Below, one piece after another: positions 28,155 to 36,115 of a stretch of DNA of 53,229 nucleotides. The DNA comes from Erythrobacter sp. Its GTDB lineage: Bacteria > Pseudomonadota > Alphaproteobacteria > Sphingomonadales > Sphingomonadaceae. The stretch's first letter is position 1. Each line of letters begins with the position of its first letter. The notes under the pieces are model-generated. The model did no database searches and had not been told where the DNA came from. It worked only from the letters and a program-made list of their open reading frames with translations. Position numbers and translations under genes: made by a program. Where the stretch lies: the NCBI GenBank assembly GCA_002695185.1, contig NZOF01000152.1, positions 20,828-74,056 of the forward strand. The letters are read 5' to 3'.

Positions 28155-28373
28155 ATGAAAAAATTCATCCTTCCTTTCGCAGCGGTCGCCATGGCTGCCA
28201 CCCCTGTGGTTGCTACTGCAGCAGATGCGCAGCGTAGCTCGCAGCCGGTCAAAGAATCGGCAGAACTCGCTGGTTCGTCGCTGATTATTGCTGCCCTGGC
28301 CGCGGCCGCTGTGATTGCAGGCATCATCGTTGCTGCTGATGACGATGACGATGATTTCCCGGTAAGCGCATAA
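28155..28373 (+). CDS. Small exported protein with membrane helix and poly-Asp tail
   Basis: A 72-residue protein of unknown function. It begins with a clear signal peptide (MKKFILPFAAVAMAATPVVATAA). A short Ser/Gln/Lys-rich linker and a hydrophobic helix at about 41-60 follow, then six consecutive aspartates and the ending DFPVSA. The likely topology is one inner-membrane helix with a short acidic end. AGGAG stands about 13 bases before the chosen ATG; the longer frame (from 28065) would bury the signal peptide. A strong terminator follows. The composition (signal peptide, helix, acidic tail) argues for a real gene even without a known family. Confidence 0.75.
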   Translation: MKKFILPFAAVAMAATPVVATAADAQRSSQPVKESAELAGSSLIIAALAAAAVIAGIIVAADDDDDDFPVSA

Positions 28374-28397
28374 GTCTAACTGCTTAGGCGTTAAGAG

Positions 28398-28430
28398 GGC
28401 CGGTTTCGCACAAGCGGAACCGGCCTTTTT
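28398..28430 (+). terminator. Intrinsic terminator
   Basis: The arms 28398-28409 and 28414-28425 form a 12-base-pair stem with one G-U pair and a four-base loop, followed by TTTTT. It lies 24 bases after the stop of the 72-residue protein gene. I see nothing else in the sequence between it and the tRNA. Confidence 0.92.
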
Positions 28431-28647
28431 GTGTACAGTATTTTGTTGGCATTATGGGATCGGCTTAAAACCCAACGAAAAGCTCTTTTCTTAATTTCGT
28501 AGAGACCGGATGGAGCAATTCCTTTGAGAACGATCCTAGTAAGCGCGTATTTAAGGATCGCCGCCATTGCGCAGGGAAGAACCTGATCTTTTGAAAAAAG
28601 AACTGCGCGCTAATTTTTAGCGAGGTGAAATTGCTAAGGAGTTCCGA

Positions 28648-28722
28648 TGGTGGGCGTACCAAGGATTGAACTTGGGACCCCTACGATGTCAACATAGTGC
28701 TCTACCACTGAGCTATACGCCC
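28648..28722 (-). tRNA. tRNA-Val (anticodon GAC)
   Basis: Read on the minus strand, a complete cloverleaf can be drawn. The acceptor stem is GGGCGTA pairing with TACGCCC. The D arm contains AGCTCAGTGGTAGAGC. The anticodon loop TTGACAT gives GAC, and the T arm contains GTTCAATCC. CCA is encoded at 28650-28648. No integrase gene or repeated tRNA end flanks it, so it does not appear to be an integration site. Confidence 0.96.
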
Positions 28723-28799
28723 ACACATCGAACTGGCCAGCTCGGCCGGCAAGGACGCGCCTTAACGGGAGAATATCAGGGGCGCAAGAGCCTATTTCA

Positions 28800-29186
28800 T
28801 TATAATTGTACGCTGACTTTCTCGTTCAATACCCGCTCCACTTCCATGACCAGATCACGAAGGTGAAATGGCTTCGAAAGTACCTTAGCATTGGGTTGTT
28901 CGCGGCTCGCTTTCAGGCTCACAGCGGCGAATCCGGTGATGAACATTACCTTGGTTGATGGGCTGATCCGATTGCAGCGTTGTGCGAGTTCGATTCCGTC
29001 CATTCCCGGCATAACGATGTCGGAAAGCAATAGGTCATAGACCTTGCTTTCAAGCAAAGTGACAGCTTCCGTTCCCCGGTCCACCGAATCTACAACAAAG
29101 CCCGCATTTTGGAGAGCGCGCTCCAGATACAGACGCATGGCTTCGTCATCTTCAGCCAGCAAAATGAGATTTTTGGGTTCTGCCAT
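28800..29186 (-). CDS. cpdR: Single-domain response regulator, CpdR-like
   Basis: A 128-residue stand-alone receiver domain. The acidic cluster EDD (12-14), the phosphoacceptor Asp56 in LLLSDIVMPGMDG, Thr84 in MFITGF and Lys105 in LSKPF are all in place. No output domain follows. In Caulobacter CpdR is phosphorylated through CckA-ChpT and, when unphosphorylated, directs ClpXP to the cell pole and to substrates such as PdeA, so it couples the cell cycle to proteolysis. The sequence and its divergent neighbour, an N-formylglutamate amidohydrolase gene, match the cpdR locus of related bacteria. The ATG at 29186 is chosen over a GTG three codons earlier. Confidence 0.88.
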   Translation of the reverse strand: MAEPKNLILLAEDDEAMRLYLERALQNAGFVVDSVDRGTEAVTLLESKVYDLLLSDIVMPGMDGIELAQRCNRISPSTKVMFITGFAAVSLKASREQPNAKVLSKPFHLRDLVMEVERVLNEKVSVQL

Positions 29187-29408
29187 AGTGGGCACCTTAG
29201 AAGAGACATCTTAAAAAAACCATTGCCCAGGTGGGTATGCGCTATCTGAAAAAATGTCTGTCGAATAGCGACCTGCATAAATAAGGCTTGCCGATGATCT
29301 GCCTCAAAGGTCTTGGTTCTCGTCCGCTGTGCGCTGATACTTTTGACTTGCCTGCAACTCCAAGCAATATGCGGAATGCCTGGCACACAGTCTTGCGGAG
29401 AAATCAAA

Positions 29409-30311
29409 ATGGAAGCGGGAGGAAGGCTGTGGCCGAATTCATCGCCGGCCTTCCGGTATTCACCCATATCCTCAGCTTCGATGCCGGTGATACTTGCCGT
29501 TCCTCATGCCGGACGTTCCTACCCTGAAGAGATCATAAGACAAATGCGGGATCCGCAATCGTCGATGCTAAAGCTCGAAGATCGCTTCGTTGATAAGTTG
29601 GCGACGAAAATTGCGCGTGAGACCGGTGCGGCGATCTTAATCGCGGAAGCACCTCGGGCAATGATCGATCTCAATCGAAACGTCGATGATGTCGACTGGG
29701 GAATGGTTAGGGGGGTGGGCAGAAAAAGCCCAAACTCCAGTGACGCTAATCGGCGGGCGAGAAGCGGATTAGGATTAGTTCCACGCCGCTTGGCAAGGGA
29801 AGAAATATGGCGTGGCCCCTTAGGTATGGATGATCTGACGGGGCGGATAAGCAATATCCATGTTCCATATCACGCCAAACTTGCCGCGATGCTCGAGAGA
29901 ATGTGCGAAAGATTTGGCATTGCGACGCTCATTGATCTTCATTCGATGCCGCCGTTAACGAGGCAGGAAAGAGACTGCGCTCCGGTAGAGTTTGTCCTGG
30001 GCGATCGTTTCGGAGGGAGTTGTGATGCCGCAATGACACACGCCGTGGAGAGCTTCTTTCATGTCACAGGCCGTCGCTTGCTTCGGAATAGACCTTACGC
30101 AGGCGGATATGTGCTGGATCGTCATGGAAATCCTCGCCGAATGATGCACGCATTCCAGTTGGAAATTTGCCGCACACTGTACCTTGATTCCAAATTTGAG
30201 AATTTGACGTCGCGGTCAGATGCTCTTGTTTGCCTCCTTTCCCAAATGGTAAAGGAGGTAGCTGTACAGACCTACCTGTTAGGGGCGCCAATACGTGATG
30301 CTGCGGAATAA
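29409..30311 (+). CDS. N-formylglutamate amidohydrolase family protein
   Basis: A 300-residue member of the N-formylglutamate amidohydrolase (HutG/FGase) family, zinc-type hydrolases that release formate and glutamate from N-formylglutamate at the end of histidine degradation. Metal-site candidates are visible in VPHAGRSYP, EAPRAMIDLNRN, TLIDLHSMPP and HAFQLEICRTLYLD. The ATG at 29409 is preferred with GGAG about ten bases upstream; earlier starts add an unlikely cysteine-rich extension. No hut genes lie nearby, so its true substrate is open. It is divergent from cpdR. Its stop lies on the A-run of a minus-strand terminator. Confidence 0.88.
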   Translation: MEAGGRLWPNSSPAFRYSPISSASMPVILAVPHAGRSYPEEIIRQMRDPQSSMLKLEDRFVDKLATKIARETGAAILIAEAPRAMIDLNRNVDDVDWGMVRGVGRKSPNSSDANRRARSGLGLVPRRLAREEIWRGPLGMDDLTGRISNIHVPYHAKLAAMLERMCERFGIATLIDLHSMPPLTRQERDCAPVEFVLGDRFGGSCDAAMTHAVESFFHVTGRRLLRNRPYAGGYVLDRHGNPRRMMHAFQLEICRTLYLDSKFENLTSRSDALVCLLSQMVKEVAVQTYLLGAPIRDAAE

Positions 30312-30424
30312 AAAACTACCTCGTGCAAACGCACGAGGTAGCCAAGGTTCAGGGAGGTGGCGCGAAAGTTGCGCCAAAGCCGGGCCCGTCATGAGGGGGA
30401 AACGTGCCCGACACATTTTAAATA
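30306..30424 (-). ncRNA. Candidate small RNA or 3' UTR-derived RNA
   Basis: On the minus strand a possible promoter (TTGAAG at 30446-30441, 16 bases, TATTTA at 30424-30419) is followed by about 100 bases. These hold a TGGCGC/GCGCCA hairpin (30376-30358) and a single-stranded CCACCTCCCT (30360-30351), which resembles an anti-Shine-Dalgarno motif. A perfect CTACCTCGTG/CACGAGGTAG stem (30341-30316) with TTTTT follows. It could equally be the long 3' end of the M48 peptidase mRNA. No long coding frame fits. Confidence 0.4.
30311..30341 (-). terminator. Intrinsic terminator, minus strand
   Basis: A perfect ten-base-pair stem (30316-30325 with 30332-30341, six-base loop) is followed on the minus strand by a T-run (30315-30311). 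It ends either the M48 peptidase transcript or a small RNA. On the plus strand no T-run follows the hairpin. Confidence 0.88.
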
Positions 30425-30506
30425 GGTGTCCTGAGATTGGCTTCAATAGGTAGTGATTATGAGATATTCGGGATATCTCAAGAAGGGCTCGATCCGGCTT
30501 GCCAAG

Positions 30507-31502
30507 TCAGTACTGTACTAGGAGTGGTTTGAAAAAAGCAGACCAGTCGACGGTAGCTCTGCCCGTTTCCGTCTGTCTGCGTTTAACTTCTTTGACCTGT
30601 TCCTCGATCAGCTCCACACGTTCATCCCAACCATCATGGCTGCGACTGCGAAAGATGCCTCCTGAATGGCGGGGACCATATTGCTGCATCATGCGAGTGG
30701 CTGCGTAAGGGTCATAACCCGCATTTACCAACAGCCAAGGCATAAGCCGATCTGCGTCTCGCTCTGAATTGCGTCCAAACCCACCGGATCGCCCGTTCTC
30801 TACGAGAAAATCTATATGTCCCAAAATGTTGTGAGCCATCTCATGCGCAAGGACGGCAGCTAGCTCGTCGTCGCTATATGCCAAGCCAGGAAATCGGTCG
30901 CCCACCAATATGCGCGTGCCGTCTGCCAAAGCACCACTATCACCAGATAGCAATTCGACTTGCGATTTGCAGACATCGACGGCTTTTACTTCGACCGCTT
31001 GGACTGCCGCGCCCGCCGAAGACCAATCGATCATTACGCTGCCATCTTGGGCTGAATTGGCAATCTCACGGCGAATATCGAGGCCGCGTCGCCAAGTCGC
31101 ATCAGGATCCTGGTGGAAAGACTGAACGGGTTGACCATCGACGGCGATGAGTGTGTCGTTCTGTTTCAGACCGACTTCCGCTGCTGGAGAGCCAGGCGCC
31201 ACAGCTTGAACCCCGATATCACCGATCAGTCCGAATTCCTCTCTGACGGAAGCTGCATTTTTGTAGGAACTTGCGTCATGAATAAGGAACCCCAGTGTAG
31301 GTTCGATCCGATCACAATAGGAAGCGTTTGAAGAAGCTAGTCGATACCCGATGCGGTAGAGCCTAGCCTCCTTATTTTGGAACTCTTGCAATGGAGATGT
31401 TAGCGCAGCATCGAATGCCCGCGCGCCCCCACTAGAAGTGGAGCAACCCGAAGCGAGAAAAAGCAGCGTCGCTAGCAACCCCAACCGGTAGCCAATCTGC
31501 AT
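30507..31502 (-). CDS. M48-type zinc peptidase lipoprotein with PDZ domain
   Basis: A 331-residue predicted outer- or inner-membrane lipoprotein. The ATG at 31502 gives the signal MQIGYRLGLLATLLFLASGC with Cys20 as lipid site; a GTG 18 codons earlier would mask it. A PDZ-like segment (IGVQAVAPGSPAAEVGLKQND) lies at about 97-126. The zinc motif HEMAH is at 220-224, and RDADRL near 246 supplies the third ligand, as in M48 peptidases. This family includes periplasmic quality-control enzymes such as BepA. The placement of PDZ in front of the catalytic part is a lineage feature I cannot trace. It follows sapC in the same direction by 71 bases. Confidence 0.86.
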   Translation of the reverse strand: MQIGYRLGLLATLLFLASGCSTSSGGARAFDAALTSPLQEFQNKEARLYRIGYRLASSNASYCDRIEPTLGFLIHDASSYKNAASVREEFGLIGDIGVQAVAPGSPAAEVGLKQNDTLIAVDGQPVQSFHQDPDATWRRGLDIRREIANSAQDGSVMIDWSSAGAAVQAVEVKAVDVCKSQVELLSGDSGALADGTRILVGDRFPGLAYSDDELAAVLAHEMAHNILGHIDFLVENGRSGGFGRNSERDADRLMPWLLVNAGYDPYAATRMMQQYGPRHSGGIFRSRSHDGWDERVELIEEQVKEVKRRQTETGRATVDWSAFFKPLLVQY

Positions 31503-31573
31503 CTCATGTGAGTTAGGAGATGCGTACCATCTATTGATAAATCCAAGAATGGCCACCGGGTGGTTCGCTTTAC

Positions 31574-32362
31574 TTAATTCGGCAGATTTGCCTGCGAAGT
31601 CGGTTGCGGGGCGCTGCCCTGCTGTATTTGACGCGCAAAGATGACGCGCATCAGTTCGAGAGAATAGATGTGCGCATGGATTAGCATGAGAAGACCGTTC
31701 TTGTTCCAGGCCTCCAGCTTATCAGCATTCACTTCGCGAAGTTTCTCTTGGTCGACCATTTGGAAGCCACGATAAACGAACGGGTTTTCAGTGTCCTGGC
31801 GCTGAATGGCAACTTCGCCATCCATAAGCAGGCCGGCTTCCTTGATTTCGGCGAGGAATGCCTGAGTACGCTGAGCGGCTTGTTCAAAATGCTCGCAGAA
31901 TTCGAGGACCCGTTTCGTGGCATCAGTCGTATTGCCTTCGTCATCGAAAAGACGTTCGCCATCGGCAAACTCGCCAAGCGCTTCGCTAGTCGGGTCGAAC
32001 ATCAAGGAGAGGTCGGTGGCATCCTTCTGCAGTTTCGCGAGCATGAAGGGATAGCGACGGATGTAGGCTGGAAGATACACTTGCTCGGTAACTTTGCCGC
32101 TTTCGTCAACGAAGGTGTTCACGCCTTCATTGAGGCCCATGAGCGCTAGCGGAAGCGGGTTTTCGCCACTGGAGAATACGATAGGAAAATCGCGCTGAGC
32201 CTGAACGAATTCGTCCACCGTAAGCGGAATCGCGTGGGCCTTGGAAAGCCACGGTGCGCTATCGATCATACGCGAGCGATAATTTTTATGATCCCGGCTG
32301 TTCAGCGGCATCAGATCGTTAAAGAAGAGGGGCAATTGGGGCTGCTGCGGCGCGCTGGCCAT
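31574..32362 (-). CDS. SapC family protein
   Basis: A 262-residue soluble SapC-like protein. The family stretch FVQAQRDFPIVFSSGENPLPLALMGL is at about 51-76, and YLPAYIRRYPFML is at about 97-109. SapC was first named for a Campylobacter surface-array-linked protein; in alphaproteobacteria its function is unsettled. It often accompanies TonB receptors and tryptophan halogenase-like proteins, which are absent here. GGAGA stands at good spacing before the ATG. Length is normal. It has no signal peptide, so it is likely cytoplasmic. It precedes the M48 lipoprotein gene and may be co-transcribed with it. Confidence 0.9.
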   Translation of the reverse strand: MASAPQQPQLPLFFNDLMPLNSRDHKNYRSRMIDSAPWLSKAHAIPLTVDEFVQAQRDFPIVFSSGENPLPLALMGLNEGVNTFVDESGKVTEQVYLPAYIRRYPFMLAKLQKDATDLSLMFDPTSEALGEFADGERLFDDEGNTTDATKRVLEFCEHFEQAAQRTQAFLAEIKEAGLLMDGEVAIQRQDTENPFVYRGFQMVDQEKLREVNADKLEAWNKNGLLMLIHAHIYSLELMRVIFARQIQQGSAPQPTSQANLPN

Positions 32363-32445
32363 GAATTATCTCCGAGAAGTCTTTTTGAATGAACTAAGGT
32401 GGCGAACCGTGCCGATTATGGCACCACGTGCCGGACGGTGCGCCC

Positions 32446-33897
32446 TTACGGACTTGCGGCTTGTTTCGCAAGCGGCACCAGTTTTCCGGGATTCATGATC
32501 CCCTTTGGATCAAGAGCGGTCTTAATGTTTCGCATTACCGACAATCTGGCGGGATCGGCTAACCTCCCGAGTTCATCACGTCTTATTTGTCCGATGCCGT
32601 GTTCTGCGCTGATCGAGCCACCCCATTCGGTAACCTTATCATGCACGAACTTGCTGATTACCTTCGCATCTGCGGATTCCCAACTGTGCCGATCTGAACC
32701 TGACGGGGCGAGAACGTGGAAGTGCACGTTCCCGTCCCCCAAATGACCAAAAGCAACAGCTTTAGTCCCGGGAAAACGTTGCTCTATCTCAGGCGAGACC
32801 TTTTCTACGAAATCTGCCATCAGGGGCACGGGGACCGAGATGTCATGCTGCATCGCCGGCCCGATTGCTCGTTCTGCCGGGGCGATGGAATCCCTGAGTA
32901 ACCAGAATGTCTCTGCTTGCGTTTCGTTTACAGCTATCACAGCATCGTCGATAAGCGACGCATCTAGCGCCGAGTTCATCAAACTCTCGGTTTTGCGCGC
33001 CAGCATGTCTACATCTTCGTCATTCGCTGTAAGTTCAATCAAGGCGTACCAGGGATATTGCGAACCAAGGGGGCTTCGCGAAGCGGGAAGGTGAGCCAGT
33101 ACCGCTTGTAGACTGTGATCCGGAAGAACCTCGAAGCCCTCGAGTTGCTGAGCAGCGGTCGCTTCGCAATGGAGAAAAAGTTCGCGCGCGTTCTGTAGCG
33201 AGGAGAGCCCGGCCCACACTACCCTTCGATCTGCGATCTCTGGCAATAATTGCAAGGTGGCAGCAGTCACGATTCCCAAGGTGCCTTCCGAGCCGATCAG
33301 CAGCTGCTTGAGGTCGAAACCCCGATTATCCTTCTTAAGCGGAGTAAGAGCATCGAGAACCGAACCGTCAGCCATCACCGCCTCGAGACCTAAGACTTGT
33401 GCGCGCATGGTGCCATGCCTCAAAACCTGGGTGCCTCCAGCGTTGGTTGAAATCAAACCACCAATGGTAGCTGATCCTTTCCCGCCAAGAGTGAGTGGAA
33501 AGCGGAGCCTTTCCTTGCCTACCTTCTCGTGCAGATTCTGGAGGATCACTCCAGCGTCACATGTGATCTGACGTGCCTCCACATCAAATTCGCGAAATGC
33601 ATCCATACGGCGAAGCGAGAGCAGCACTGCATTGCCGCTCGAATCTGGCGTGGCCCCTCCGGACATGCCGCTGTTGCCGCCTTGCGGGACGATAGGGACA
33701 CCATAGTCAGCACAAAGCTTTACGAGTTCGGCGACTTCCTGCGTGCTTGCCGGAGATGCCATGCCGATTGCCTTGCCGGTGAACCTACCGCGCCAATCGG
33801 TCAGCCAAGGTTGGAGCAGGTCATGGTCGGTTGTGAAGCCCCTGTCACCAAGCAGAGCAGCAGCGGCTTCGGAAAAAGAATTGTCCCGTTGAGTCAT
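32446..33897 (-). CDS. FAD-binding oxidoreductase, D-2-hydroxyacid dehydrogenase type (GlcD/D2HGDH)
   Basis: A 483-residue flavoenzyme of the vanillyl-alcohol-oxidase fold that oxidises D-2-hydroxy acids. The FAD domain (about 40-220) contains VPIVPQGGNSGMSGGATP, GKGSATIGGLISTNAGG and GSEGTLGIVTAATL. The C-terminal cap domain ends with AFGHLGDGNVHFHV, a metal- and substrate-site stretch, and EHGIGQIRRDELG. D-2-hydroxyglutarate or D-lactate are the likeliest substrates. Neither in-frame ATG (33897 or 33909) has a good ribosome-binding site; the inner one is used. No glcE or glcF gene follows, so the glycolate oxidase complex is less likely. Confidence 0.9.
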   Translation of the reverse strand: MTQRDNSFSEAAAALLGDRGFTTDHDLLQPWLTDWRGRFTGKAIGMASPASTQEVAELVKLCADYGVPIVPQGGNSGMSGGATPDSSGNAVLLSLRRMDAFREFDVEARQITCDAGVILQNLHEKVGKERLRFPLTLGGKGSATIGGLISTNAGGTQVLRHGTMRAQVLGLEAVMADGSVLDALTPLKKDNRGFDLKQLLIGSEGTLGIVTAATLQLLPEIADRRVVWAGLSSLQNARELFLHCEATAAQQLEGFEVLPDHSLQAVLAHLPASRSPLGSQYPWYALIELTANDEDVDMLARKTESLMNSALDASLIDDAVIAVNETQAETFWLLRDSIAPAERAIGPAMQHDISVPVPLMADFVEKVSPEIEQRFPGTKAVAFGHLGDGNVHFHVLAPSGSDRHSWESADAKVISKFVHDKVTEWGGSISAEHGIGQIRRDELGRLADPARLSVMRNIKTALDPKGIMNPGKLVPLAKQAASP

Positions 33898-34055
33898 GGA
33901 GTACGGCATGCCACAAAGCGTCGGGGAAGGGGACCCTTATGCTGAGCGTTGCCATTCAATTAAGGCCATATTCAAAGATAAGAGGCCAGATGGTGGGCAG
34001 ACGGAGGCATGCCATTGTCTTCGGTTGCGCCAAAGGAACAGTTACGCCTTAACCA

Positions 34056-34640
34056 ATGCCGAGCCTGCCACTCTTTCTTGCGCCATTGGCGTTGCTATTT
34101 CCAGTTGGATGGCAGGTACCGGACGGATCAAATTTTCCTGTGCTTCCACAACAGGAAGCGCATCAGATTCGGGAAAAGCGTCTTTCCCCTTTGCCCTTGT
34201 CGGAAGATGCCCCAGCGTGGTCGCCGGTCTTTGATGGGGTCGGTCCAGAGAAGAATCAGCAGGTGCGCATCGAACGGCGGGTCATTTTGCGAATCTCGCC
34301 GGCTCGTAGCACAGTTGGGCAAAATCTCGCCGCGAACTCGACGCAGGCGAACGCGGGGCGTCGTATTGTCGAGCGGCCATTCGCAAAATGCGTGGATAGC
34401 GCGGCCATTGGCGGTGTGGCCGATCACGGCGATCGTCTTGTGATGTTCACCCGGGATCGAAGAACGCTCTTTGCCAAACTTGAGAAGGGCTGTAGCCCGC
34501 GCGACTTCTATCGCGGCTTTTATATGGAGCGCAGTGCCGATGGAAAGATTTGCGTGAACCGCGATCGCCTGCTTAGCAGGGCGGGGGCCAAATGCCAGGT
34601 AACTCGCTTTACACAATTGGCCGTCGAAGCCGCTGACTGA
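34056..34640 (+). CDS. Conserved-looking exported protein of unknown function
   Basis: A 194-residue protein with a probable signal peptide (MPSLPLFLAPLALLFPVGW). Charged, likely beta-rich stretches follow, including QQVRIERRVILRISP at about 67-81, and the C-terminal GKICVNRDRLLSRAGAKCQV carries two cysteines. I do not recognise a family. AAGGA stands about 18 bases before the ATG, too far to be a sure binding site. It is divergent from the flavoenzyme gene and ends before a small hairpin terminator. The signal peptide and the paired cysteines suggest periplasmic location. Confidence 0.65.
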   Translation: MPSLPLFLAPLALLFPVGWQVPDGSNFPVLPQQEAHQIREKRLSPLPLSEDAPAWSPVFDGVGPEKNQQVRIERRVILRISPARSTVGQNLAANSTQANAGRRIVERPFAKCVDSAAIGGVADHGDRLVMFTRDRRTLFAKLEKGCSPRDFYRGFYMERSADGKICVNRDRLLSRAGAKCQVTRFTQLAVEAAD

Positions 34641-34692
34641 GGCGGTTTTCCTTGACTTAAGCTGACAAATTGTCGAAGGGCGCCTTCGCTAG

Positions 34693-34715
34693 AGGCCGCC
34701 TTGCCGCGGCCTTTT
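34693..34715 (+). terminator. Intrinsic terminator
   Basis: The stem AGGCCGC (34693-34699) pairs with GCGGCCT (34706-34712) over a six-base loop and is followed by a short T-run. It lies 53 bases after the stop of the exported protein gene and 47 bases before the helicase gene. Confidence 0.7.
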
Positions 34716-34762
34716 CTGGTATTATCTGATATTCTTCCTGAAGAGGGGCAATTGTTAGCCGC

Positions 34763-36097
34763 ATGAGTTTTGCCGATCTCGGCCTTTCCGCTGACCTGCT
34801 TAAAGCCGTCGAACAAGCCGGTTATACAGAGCCGACTCCGATCCAGGCGCAGGCCATTCCGCCAGTACTGATGATGAAAGACATCATCGGGATCGCGCAG
34901 ACCGGTACCGGAAAGACTGCCAGCTTCGTCCTGCCGATGATCGACATTCTTGCGAGCGGACGACGTCGTGCGCTTATGCCACGCAGCCTCATATTGGCGC
35001 CGACGCGAGAGCTTGCCGCTCAGGTTGCGGAGAATTTCGAAAAGTACGGCAAGAACCACGATCTAAAACTCGCACTGCTTATCGGCGGCGTTCAGATGGG
35101 TGATCAGGTCAAGGCGCTGAACGATGGTGTCGATGTCCTGATCGCGACGCCGGGTCGGCTCATGGATCTGTTCGAACGCGGAAAGATACTTCTCAACGGG
35201 TGCGAGTTGCTCGTGATCGACGAGGCGGATCGCATGCTGGATATGGGGTTCATTCCCGATATTGAGTTCATCTGCGATAAACTGCCAGAAACCCGGCAGA
35301 CCATGCTGTTCTCGGCAACCATGCCGCCGCCGATCGAAAAGCTTGCCAAGAAGTTTCTCGATAATCCGAAGCGGATCGAAGTGAGCCGGGCCGCGACGAC
35401 CAACAAGGACATTACCGCGTTCAAGATCCCGGTAAAGCCGCGCCAGAAGCGTGAGACGCTGCGCTGGCTGCTCCGCAACGATCTGGTGGAAACCGCGATC
35501 ATCTTCGCGAACCGAAAGACGACTGTGCGCGAACTCAACAAAAGCCTGCAACGCCATGGTTTTGCTAGCAGTGAAATTCATGGTGATATGGATCAAGGCA
35601 GCCGCGTGCAGGAGCTCGATCGTTTCAAAGCCGGAGAGGTCAATATTCTCGTCGCGTCGGACGTCGCCGCGCGGGGACTGGACGTGAAGGGCGTAAGCCA
35701 CGTCTTCAACTTCGATACGCCGTGGCATCCGGATGACTATGTTCATCGTATCGGACGTACCGGGCGGGCAGGGGCGAAAGGTCGGGCCTTTACGTTCGTT
35801 ACCGACGAAGATGCCGAGGCGATACAGAACGTTGAAAAGCTGACAAAAACTCCGATTGCCGTATTCGGCAAGAAGGACGTCCGCGTGGAACTGGTCGAAG
35901 CGCCGAAAGACGAACCCGCACCGACAAAGCGCGAGCGTTCGGACAGGACGTCGTCAAAACCGCGACAGAATGCTGATGGCGATCGGGCAAAGAAAGCCAA
36001 GCAGTCCTACCGCGATAGCGATCGTGATGACGGTCCCACGGCGCCGGGCGAGTGGAATGGCCCGAGACCCGGCTTTCTGGACGTTTCCGCCCTCTGA
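34763..36097 (+). CDS. DEAD-box ATP-dependent RNA helicase (RhlE-like)
   Basis: A 444-residue RNA helicase. The Q motif (TPIQAQ at 25-30), Walker A AQTGTGKT (45-52), PTRELA (80-85), DEAD (153-156) and SAT (184-186) are all in place. The C-terminal helicase domain contains VASDVAARGLDV and HRIGRTGRAG. A tail of about 65 residues is rich in Lys, Arg, Asp and Ser, as in RhlE proteins, and probably binds RNA. Such helicases act in ribosome assembly and RNA decay, often in the cold. It converges on uvrD with an 18-base gap. Confidence 0.94.
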   Translation: MSFADLGLSADLLKAVEQAGYTEPTPIQAQAIPPVLMMKDIIGIAQTGTGKTASFVLPMIDILASGRRRALMPRSLILAPTRELAAQVAENFEKYGKNHDLKLALLIGGVQMGDQVKALNDGVDVLIATPGRLMDLFERGKILLNGCELLVIDEADRMLDMGFIPDIEFICDKLPETRQTMLFSATMPPPIEKLAKKFLDNPKRIEVSRAATTNKDITAFKIPVKPRQKRETLRWLLRNDLVETAIIFANRKTTVRELNKSLQRHGFASSEIHGDMDQGSRVQELDRFKAGEVNILVASDVAARGLDVKGVSHVFNFDTPWHPDDYVHRIGRTGRAGAKGRAFTFVTDEDAEAIQNVEKLTKTPIAVFGKKDVRVELVEAPKDEPAPTKRERSDRTSSKPRQNADGDRAKKAKQSYRDSDRDDGPTAPGEWNGPRPGFLDVSAL

Positions 36098-36115
36098 TCA
36101 CGCGACGGCCGCTGT

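Noticed and set aside
28648..28722. tRNA-Val as an integration site for a mobile element
   Set aside because: There is no integrase and no repeat of the tRNA end, and both sides are ordinary chromosomal genes.
29187..29408. CtrA-binding site upstream of cpdR
   Set aside because: One TTAA half-site occurs, but no second half at the seven-base spacing of TTAA-N7-TTAA.
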